Assembly (NCBI GenBank): GCA_900128565.1
Contig: LT636133.1
Span: 1-13,944 of the forward strand
Direction: 5' to 3'
DNA from: Stramenopiles sp. TOSAG23-6
Lineage: Eukaryota; Sar
DNA length: 13,944 nucleotides
Shown: one piece after another, positions 7,886 to 13,944 of the stretch
Position numbering within the stretch: position 1 is the first letter of the stretch
Layout of the letters: each line of letters opens with the position of its first letter
Translations under genes and position numbers: made by a program
Notes under the pieces: model-generated
What the model saw: only the letters and a program-made list of their open reading frames with translations
What the model was told of the DNA's origin: nothing
Database searches by the model: none

Positions 7886-9836
7886 ATGATGAGCTATTTT
7901 GGCCAAAGTTCACAAGATTTTATCCGATGCGGCATGGATTTAGCTTTGGGAGTTGGCATAGGTTGTATCATAGGTTGGTCAACCGCAAGAAATCAACGGC
8001 CGAGTAGTATCATCAAGAAAAGTAGACCCAAAGTCGGTGTGGGAGTTTTTGTAACAAACCCGAAACATCCAGGCTGTATTTTACTAGGTATAAGAAGAGG
8101 GAGTGATGGTTCAGGAACATATGCTTTACCTGGTGGGCATGTAGAGTTTGGTGAAAGTTGGGAGACCACAGCAGCACGAGAAACTCTGGAAGAGACTGGC
8201 CAAAAAATTACATCCATGAGGTGTGTAACTGTCGATAACTCTGTAAAGACAACTGAAAATTATCATTATATTACGGCATTTATGGTCGGTTCTACTTTTG
8301 ACGAACCCATTAACATGGAACCAGATAAGTGTGATGGTTGGGAATGGATCCTATGGAATAGTGAGTACGTTTTTTTTTTTTAATTTTTAATTTTTAATTT
8401 AATTTTTTTTCATACGAAAATTTGTACCTAAACACAAACAAACAAAAAATATTTTTTCACAATACGATAACTTTCCTACTCCTTTATTTAAAGGACTCGA
8501 AACAATTCGTGCTGCAGGTTTTTGTCCGTTTTCAGATCGGTCCAACTGTTCTCACGCACCAACAATAACGAATGACTCATTTACAGAAAAAGATGCAATT
8601 ATAGCTGCTGTTAAAGGGACGCGTGCTAGATATATGTTTTTTTTTTTCAATTTCGAATTTATTTTTTTATAGGAAATTTCGTACCTAACAATGTTTTTNG
8701 ATTTTTTTTGAAATATTTTACCAAAATAAATTAGCCGTGGTCACTGGAGCATCATCTGGAATTGGAAAAGCTTTTGCGGAACAATTAGTGAAATCTGGCT
8801 TTTTTGTTGTGTGTATTGCGAGGAGAGAAAAAATATTAAAACGTTGTTGTGAAGATATGAATAACTCTGGATGGTGTTCTTCTGTTGCTACGACGACAGG
8901 AAGAATACAAATAGGAACACTTCGGCGTCAAAATGGTGCTGGTTTTGCTATTCCATTTCCTGGTGACGTCACTAATCCAGAGTTTATTACACAAATAGGT
9001 AAAAAAATACATGAAATACTAGGTGGTTCTACTTGGTCTCCTCATCAAGGTAGAGGTATTGATGTTCTTATTCAGTCAGCTGGAACATTCATATGGGATA
9101 ATAGTATTGTACCAAAAACAAGCATATGGAATGGCATGAGAAAACAAAAACAACCTCATGAGGAACAATTAAATGTAAATTTCAATGCAAAAAAAAACAT
9201 TTTTGATATTTTAAAACCATATCTTAAAAGTAATACAATAGTAAACCGCTCTCAAAATGAAATTAGCTTTGGTAGTTGTATGTACGTTTTCAAAATTATT
9301 AGTTACATTATTTTTTTTTTATTTTTTTTTTAGTACTTGTAGAAAATTTCATACCTAACAAAACATTTTTACTACAAACGTTTTTTCCATATTGCATGGT
9401 CTTAATTGGATCACATGCTGGAAAATCTAATTTCGTAGAGGAAATAGAAGCGAAAGAAGGAGTTGGAGCAGCTGATAATGAACAGGGTTATATACAAAGC
9501 ATATATGTTTTATTTTTTTTCAAATTCCAATTTTGTTTTTTATAAAAATTTTGTACCTAACAAAAAACAATTTGAAATATTTTTCCAAAATACGTGCAAT
9601 CACTCCACAAATGGTTTTTCTCATTAGAATCTTCGAGTAATGAGCATTACAATACTGATAAAGGTATCAAATTAATTGATACAATTCGTGTTCTTTTGGA
9701 GGAGCCCGAGCTAATCGACACAACTCTTTCACGGAAGGAATTTTCCCATTTTGGTATTGATTGGTCTGATGTACAAAAGCCTATTGAATTTGCAGAAAAT
9801 ATTCTACGTACAAAAGTTTTCCCTTTTATTGAATGA
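7886..9836 (+). CDS. Nudix hydrolase (NUDT15-like) fused to short-chain dehydrogenase, 5 exons
   Basis: Exons 7886-8364, 8468-8631, 8732-9281, 9398-9502 and 9596-9836 join to 512 aa. The start is the first ATG (a second follows at once, 7889); an in-frame TGA lies at 7856. Residues ~16-32 (GMDLALGVGIGCIIGW) are a possible N-terminal membrane anchor. Residues ~48-200 are NUDT15-like: VGVGVFV, ALPGGHVEFGE, the Nudix box G84-x5-E90-x7-RETLEETG, then NMEPDKCDGWEWILW and PLFKGLETIRAAGF. NUDT15-type enzymes hydrolyse nucleoside triphosphates or related diphosphates. Residues ~214-512 are an SDR: AVVTGASSGIG (NADP/NAD binding, ~216-226), IQSAGTF (NAG position), Ser403 in IGSHAG, Tyr429 in GYIQSM. 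The catalytic Lys four residues after Tyr is Met433, so reductase activity is doubtful. A single reading frame and a shared intron between the two domains (8632-8731) support a true fusion. I know of no such fusion. Confidence 0.85.
8365..8467 (+). other. Non-canonical family intron (Nudix-SDR gene, first)
   Basis: 103 nt, phase 2. GTACGTTTTT start, branch-like GTACCTAAAC, end TTTTTTCACAATACGA. Joining gives WNS-DNFPTPLFKGL, which restores the NUDT15-like C-terminal helix. Here the repeated bases at the two ends are GA instead of AT, showing that the terminal dinucleotide follows the flanking exon. Confidence 0.83.
8632..8731 (+). other. Non-canonical family intron (Nudix-SDR gene, second)
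   Basis: 100 nt, phase 1. ATATGTTTTT start (no GT in any equivalent placement), CGTACCTAAC, end CCAAAATAAAT. Joining gives TRAR-LAVVTGASSG, directly in front of the SDR cofactor loop. One base (8699) is an N in the part after the branch-like motif. AT occurs at both ends. Confidence 0.8.
9282..9397 (+). other. Non-canonical family intron (Nudix-SDR gene, third)
   Basis: 116 nt, the longest copy, phase 2. GTACGTTTTC start, ATACCTAAC, end TTTTTTCCATATTGCAT. Joining gives FGSCM-VLIGSHAGK, rebuilding the strand that carries the SDR catalytic Ser. ATG occurs at both ends. Confidence 0.8.
9503..9595 (+). other. Non-canonical family intron (Nudix-SDR gene, fourth)
   Basis: 93 nt, phase 2. ATATGTTTTA start (not GT), GTACCTAAC, end CCAAAATACGT. 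Joining gives GYIQSM-QSLHKW; the split codon is the Met that stands where SDRs have the catalytic Lys. Only a single T is repeated at the ends, so the cut is nearly unambiguous: it is neither GT-AG nor AT-AC. Confidence 0.82.
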
Positions 9837-10223
9837 AAAAAAAAAAAACTGATTGAAATTAGAGAATGTATTTTGGAATTCAAAAATAAAGAATAATGAT
9901 ATTATAATCTTGAGACACATATGTTTTATATCAAATTAGAAATGATTATTTACTTAAAGTATTATACAAATGACAAAATTCTGCCATTTTTATGTATTAT
10001 TATCTACAGGGGTATATATGTATTTAATGAGATGTATTATGTGTACAGACTCTACTCTAGATTTATTCAGTCAGTCTTCTACTAGTATAACAAAGAACTT
10101 GAATCATATTTTCATATGTATATATAAAAGTTTTGTTGGTCATATGTTTGCTATTTACAAGTTATAATTACAAGAACATCATAGTGACTTGTCAATATGT
10201 GAAAATTCAGAAACTGATTTCAT
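9837..10223. other. Convergent intergenic region
   Basis: Separates the stop of the Nudix-SDR gene (+) from the probable real stop of the DnaJ/BRCT gene (-). AATAAA at 9885-9890 is a candidate polyadenylation signal for the left gene. A 65-codon frame at 9970-10167 has no recognisable content or partner and I do not call it. Nothing else is seen. Confidence 0.5.
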
Positions 10224-12307
10224 TTATAGTTTTTTTTGAACATGCTCAGCCTGGTAAAGTCGTTTTGAAAGAACAAGCTTTTTACCTGTGGAATCCAAAT
10301 GAGCATCTTCACATCGATCTTGTAACTGGCTTAGTCTTAATTTCATCATTTCTTTAATAAATTTAGCACGACTTAATCTCGGCTTCTCTTCTTTTTTTTT
10401 CAACTTTTTAGATAATATTGGAGAAATGTTTTCCTTTGCTTTACGTTTTTTTTTTTCAGTCTTTACAATAACAGTTGAGTTACTTACAAGAGAAATGTTT
10501 TCCTTTGCTTTACGTTTTTTTTTTTCAGTCTTTACAGTAACAGTTGAGTTACTTAAAAGAGAAATGTTTTCCTTTGCTTTACGTTTTTTTTTTCAGTCTT
10601 TACAGTAACAGTTGAGTTACTTAAAAGAGAAATATTTTCATCTTGAGTTTCAGTTACATCATCAACTTCAATTGCCATTAAATCTTCATCGCCTTTCACA
10701 TACAACTTCGCCTTACCATGATAGCCTCGCGAAAAACTTGTAATTTTTGCCGTTTTAGCATTTGCTAAAGAAGAATTTCCTTCAATACAAAGTTTCAGTT
10801 CTTGAATAGTCATTCTCTTTATTTTTGGTATTGATTTTGCTTTGCGCACTTTTGTTCTGCCAGGTTCTTTACCTACGATAAGAATGTCAGTCTTTCCTGA
10901 TACTGCTGTAGTAACTCTACCACCAAATGCTATAACCATTTTCTTAATTTTTCCTTTACCAAGATTTAGACCAGATCCACTGCCAACTTCTGGAAAAACT
11001 CCAGTGATAACGATTGTTTTACCTTTAAGAAATTCGGGATCTGCTCCATTTTTACCGGGTATCGGCAATGTAAAATGTGTACGCTGTTTGGAGTGTTTCA
11101 CAATTGAATTTGAATTCACCGAGGTATTTGATATTGCACTCAGACTTGTATCACTTTTTGAATTAGAATTATTTTTAGTATTTTTTGTATTTTTAGTATT
11201 TTTAGTATCGTTTGAAATAACATCTATAATTTCTATTTTAGTATCGTTTGAAATAACATCTACATTTTCTATTTCTACTGATTCTTCTACAGGTTGTTTT
11301 TGCTTAGTGTTATACATCTGGTTCATCTTTGTTTCAAGCTCTTCAAGTTGTTTCTTTGCCTTATTATAAGCAACTTCTGCTCGGATTTCTTTGGCTTTCG
11401 CTTTTTCCATTTTACTTTTTGACAAATCTTCATTTTGAATAATATTCCTTACCTTTTCGAGTGTATCAAGCATTTTATTTAATTTTATAAGAGCTTTGTC
11501 AATTTTTTTAGAAAGTGTTTTCTTCTTTTTTGCTTCACGTTCTACTTTTTTTTTCTTCTGTAATTCTTTCTTCGCTTTTGCATTCTTTTTCTTTGCATAC
11601 GATGCCCAATTTGTACTATTCATACAATGCTTAACTATCTGACGTTTAACTTTTTCAGTCATATCACCCAAACCACTTAACAATACTTCATTCATTCTCA
11701 TCAAACATTTTTCAAATTCAACAAAATCTGGAGAATTTTCGGGATTTGGAAGACCAGACCAGATTTTCTCAGGGACTCTCCAACATTTGACATGTCGCCA
11801 CCAACCATAATCACCACTCTCGGCGTCCATGATACCAATTCGAACACTTCCTCGAGGAATTTCAGTATTTAAACACGGATTTGTTTTCGATGTATTCTTA
11901 CAGGTTGAACGACCAGATTTTGCTAATTCTACGCGATATGGAATTTCCTCTACATTTTCAGCTTCATAAAAGTATTCCCAACTTGGAGTTTCACTACTGT
12001 CGAATTCTTCAGATAAATTATCGTACTCCTCAGCAGTAGACTGCGATCCATTTTTGACAAACGAATTGATATGCCCCTTTGAGAACATCGTTCTCATAGT
12101 CTCAAATGAAGTCTGAATTACTCTGAATATCTTAGCATCCCCTCCTTTATCTGGATGATTTTTCAAGCAACCCTTCCTCCAAGCTTTTCGGACACGAGAA
12201 AATTCATCCTTTACATTGAAGCAGCCGTCAAAGAATTCTTCAATATTATCTGCTGTGATGCCTAGAGTCTTGAGACATTCACCTAATGTTTTGTGAGTAC
12301 TAGGCAT
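10224..12307 (-). CDS. DnaJ / PARP-type zinc finger / BRCT / SAP protein with a one-base frame break
   Basis: The uninterrupted frame runs from ATG at 12307 to a stop at 10553 (584 aa). Domains: a J domain (about 1-80) with HPDKGG, HPD at 51-53; a PARP-type finger (about 120-185) with ELAKSGRSTC, IPRGSVRIG and WWRHVKCW; a Lys/Glu-rich coiled coil (about 236-335); Asn/Lys low complexity; an RFC1-like BRCT (about 425-510) with LKGKTIVITG, AFGGRVTTAVSGKTDILIVG and KVRKAKS; then a basic repeat region. The J domain recruits Hsp70; the finger and BRCT are DNA-break and DNA-repair modules, so a nuclear DNA repair or replication role is likely. A T-run of 10 at 10584-10593, against 11 in both sister repeats, shifts the frame and ends the protein at 10553. 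In the shifted frame the repeats continue and reach a SAP DNA-binding domain (10245-10349; LSQLQDRC, STGKKLVLSKRLYQA) and a TAA at 10224, for about 694 aa. Either a sequence error or a real truncation. No family introns interrupt it. Confidence 0.8.
10421..10626 (-). repeat. Three tandem 69-nt coding repeats, one shortened to 68
   Basis: Units begin at 10421, 10490 and 10559 (each GAGAAATGTTTTCC on the plus strand); a diverged partial copy begins at 10627. Spacings are 69, 69 and 68. On the coding strand each encodes 23 residues: SNSTVTVKTEKKKRKAKENISLL-type, with a KKKRKAK nuclear-localisation-like core. The 68-nt unit is the site of the frame break. Confidence 0.93.
11200..11274 (-). repeat. 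Duplicated 33-nt coding segment (DVISNDTK)
   Basis: TAGTATCGTTTGAAATAACA followed by TCTA occurs twice, 33-36 nt apart, encoding DVISNDTKIEI twice in the low-complexity linker. It is adjacent to a short NTK repeat at about 11180-11208. Confidence 0.75.
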
Positions 12308-12563
12308 TATATTTGTAAAAGTATACAACCGACAATGCTTTACGAATTCCTACGAATATGAAAACAATGCAAAAGAGTTAAGCGGTGTGAGGTCAAATAA
12401 AACAACGAAAGAACAGACAATTCCAAGCCAATTGTCTTATAAATGACAGTGAGATCCAATTGTAAATAATATATAAATTGTCTATAATATGACACGCAAG
12501 TCAGGCAGGTAATAAATATTTTAGCTCTATAAGACTTTTTGAGATTTCGTGGTGGCATCTGAT
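12308..12563. other. Intergenic region between two minus-strand genes
   Basis: 256 bp holding the promoter and leader of the DnaJ/BRCT gene and the trailer of the glycosyltransferase-like gene. An open frame on the minus strand here (12340-12558) has no recognisable content. No promoter element is identifiable. Confidence 0.45.
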
Positions 12564-13944
12564 CTAATATTTTTTAACCCCCCCCCCATGTATTAGATAT
12601 GTATTTGGAGAGTTACTGCGGACTATTGCATCATTACAATCAGGCTTCCAGCAGTTTTGAATAAATTCGGAGTAAACAAATTTATGATACATTTTTTGTG
12701 TCGTCCTTATATTTTTCTTATCCTGAAAAAAGTAGGAAAAATTAGTGTCAAACGCATTGGTATATCTACCACACCATATCTCCTCAAGCCAGAGTTTCCC
12801 AAAAGATCGAGACAGACGATATATTGCATTTCCATTAATATGATTTATATTAGGGTTAAGGTATAAACTACCTCTATAAATGCTTCCCTTTACCCAAAAT
12901 CGGTCAGATCGGATTTCATTTTCTCCTCTATACGTTTCTCTCAAAATTGCATCAATCCATAGAGGTTGTATAGGTCTTACATCTGGTTCGTAATACATAA
13001 AGTGTGTATGTGTTGGTGAAAATATATCGAATTTGTAAAGGTAAATTTGTATAGTAATTTGGTAAGAAAAAAGAATTCTTAATTAATTTTTGAAAAGATA
13101 CATATTTTTCCCAGAAAAGATTTCTTTCTATTTCTCTACTTGCAATTGATTTTATTTCACCATCTTTAGCATTTACTTCGAAAGCTTGATCTGGATTATT
13201 TTGACCAACTACAAAAATATTAGTTATCTGTTTGCAACATCCTTCAGGATAAGTACATATATTGTGAAAAAATATTTTTTTTGTAAAATTTGTAAGATAC
13301 AAATTTTTTTGAAAAAAAAATAGATTCGAAATTGAAAAAAATAGAACGTACTTTCTTCCTTCAACATATTTGCATGAGTGACAATAATGCGCTGGAAGCA
13401 ATGTCTCCACATTTGTCGTGTCTTCTTAATATATTTTTGAATTTCTTGATATATACCTTTGCTGATTTTTAAGTCGTGGTAAAGCACAAGATCTACAATT
13501 GGACTATTTGTATTATTATATACAGGGTTAGGTAAAGTTAAAGGCAATATAATATCCTGTGTAGTAATATGACGTCTTTTGTTATTGACAATATTTTTTT
13601 CTCTGCATTGTAGTTTGGAGTCAAACATTTGGTTCATTGTTACTTTGGTGCGATTCCACTGCCGAGTAATGAAAGGAATCACAACAGCCAACGAGTGACG
13701 TTGTTTTATTGCATCAGCATAAGGTTTAGGATATATCTTCTTCCGTAAGTAAATTATAGAGCCAAGCATTCCTCTCGCACCATTTCCAGGATTAGACCAA
13801 TACTTTTCGTCGCGGTGAATATCACCGCCAAAACCGTTTATCGTAACCAAAATTGAAAATACGGACTGATCAAACCTATGATTAGAAGAATTTGAACCTG
13901 TTGGTGCAATGCAAGCGAGGCGATGCGCACAGCTGTAGGCCTTT
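12564..13944 (-). CDS. Glycosyltransferase-like protein (3' part, 3 exons)
   Basis: Exons in transcript order: 13944 (open at window edge) to 13352, 13256-13102, and 13007-12564, with the TAG stop at 12564-12566. About 397 residues are visible and the N-terminus is outside. The sequence begins in frame (KAYSCAHRLACIA...). Recognisable blocks: LAVVIPFITRQ with later DLVLYHDLKIS, then WRHCFQRIIVTHANM and STYPEGCCKQITNIFVVGQ, then HFMYYEPDVRPIQPLWIDAI, FWVKGSIYRG, HINGNAIYRL, FDTNFSYFFQD, FVYSEFIQNCWKPDCND and a C-terminal TYLIHGG. The order (nucleotide-sugar-type N-half, an acidic 'EPDV' like a DXD metal site, then a GxxY-rich acceptor half) fits a GT-A glycosyltransferase. I recall related unnamed proteins in algae, but cannot name the sugar or a CAZy family. 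The C-terminus runs through a 10-base C homopolymer (12578-12587), so the last five residues depend on its exact length. Confidence 0.7.
13008..13101 (-). other. Diverged non-canonical family intron (glycosyltransferase-like gene, second visible)
   Basis: 94 nt, phase 0. Starts GTATCTTTTC, ends TTTTCACCAACACAT; the body is diverged and lacks a clean GTACCTAAC, though TCTTACC and TTTACC are present. Joining gives LFWEKY-THFMYYEPDV, putting the EPDV motif in context. AT occurs at both ends. Recognised by ends, length and frame more than by body. Confidence 0.68.
13257..13351 (-). other. Non-canonical family intron (glycosyltransferase-like gene, first visible)
   Basis: 95 nt, phase 1. Starts GTACGTTCTA, has CAATTTCGAA as in other copies, a diverged branch-like GTATCTTAC, and ends TTTTTTCACAATATAT. 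Joining gives MLKEES-TYPEGCC. The exon side has GTAC at both ends, so four equivalent cuts exist; none gives AG at the end. Confidence 0.8.

Noticed and set aside
6059-9595. The intron-like segments as ciliate-type internal eliminated DNA sequences
   Set aside because: Short segments with end repeats resemble IESs, but there is no constant TA at the ends (GA, ATG and single T also occur), a branch-like CCTAAC sits at a steady distance from the 3' end, TGA/TAA/TAG are all used as stops, and a normal GT-AG intron is present. Comparing genomic DNA stages or cDNA would settle it.
9970-10357. Two short overlapping plus-strand frames
   Set aside because: The first is featureless AT-rich sequence; the second runs antisense to the SAP-coding tail.
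10842-11369. 175-codon plus-strand frame
   Set aside because: Antisense of the BRCT and low-complexity part of the DnaJ/BRCT gene; the minus-strand frame has clear domains.
12578-12587. Poly-C run as a frameshift in the glycosyltransferase-like gene
   Set aside because: With 10 C's the frame ends normally soon after the conserved TYLIHGG block. One more base also ends at once, so there is no strong sign of a lost C-terminus.
1-13944. CRISPR arrays, tRNA or rRNA genes, bacterial operons, intact transposase genes
   Set aside because: The only regular repeats are in-frame coding repeats and one 36-bp array without spacers. I saw no cloverleaf or rRNA sequence, and no transposase that could move the intron family is encoded here.

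Overview
The window looks like nuclear DNA of an AT-rich, gene-dense eukaryote, most likely a protist. It carries five protein genes of eukaryotic type with the standard genetic code (TGA, TAA and TAG all used as stops). There are short introns, low-complexity acidic and asparagine/lysine-rich protein segments, and short intergenic gaps of about 0.2-0.4 kb. The gene families do not fix a lineage. The DnaJ / PARP-finger / BRCT / SAP protein and the 'EPDV' glycosyltransferase-like protein suggest to me an alga or related protist of stramenopile, alveolate or haptophyte type, but that is inference.

Layout: (1) 97-2175, + strand, 3' exon of an acidic repeat protein whose 5' part lies outside the window. 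(2) 2503-5011, - strand, TMCO4/DUF726-type alpha/beta-hydrolase, 4 exons. (3) 5354-7666, + strand, DOMON plus copper type II monooxygenase-like protein (DBH/MOXD family), 6 exons, 606 aa. (4) 7886-9836, + strand, Nudix (NUDT15-like) fused to a short-chain dehydrogenase, 5 exons, 512 aa. (5) 10224-12307, - strand, DnaJ / PARP zinc finger / BRCT protein with a frame break before a SAP-domain tail. (6) 12564-13944, - strand, 3' part of a glycosyltransferase-like gene, 3 exons. The genes show no common pathway; their neighbourhood looks ordinary for a compact eukaryotic genome.

The striking feature is the introns. Fourteen of the fifteen belong to one sequence family: start RTAYGTTTT, a T-rich body, a near-palindrome around CGTACGAAAATTT, a branch-like GTACCTAAC, then GAAATATTTTTTCACAATATAT or CCAAAATACAT. 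They are 91-116 nt long. Joining exons at equivalent positions restores the reading frame in all 13 introns whose two exons are visible, and rebuilds conserved motifs of four unrelated families. At those junctions the introns end in AT (once GA, once GT), never AG, and three start with AT instead of GT. The flanking exon usually repeats the terminal AT, like a tiny target-site duplication. One ordinary GT-AG intron (4827-4938) sits in the same gene as two family members. I read this as a dispersed, probably transposon-derived ('introner-like') family of non-canonical introns. Comparable non-canonical intron families have been reported in Amoebophrya dinoflagellates and the larvacean Fritillaria, but the sequence of this one is not one I recognise.

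Secondary points: the monooxygenase-like protein keeps all three CuM ligands but lacks all three CuH histidines; the SDR lacks the YxxxK lysine exactly at an intron; and the DnaJ/BRCT gene breaks frame by one base in a homopolymer inside a 69-nt tandem repeat.
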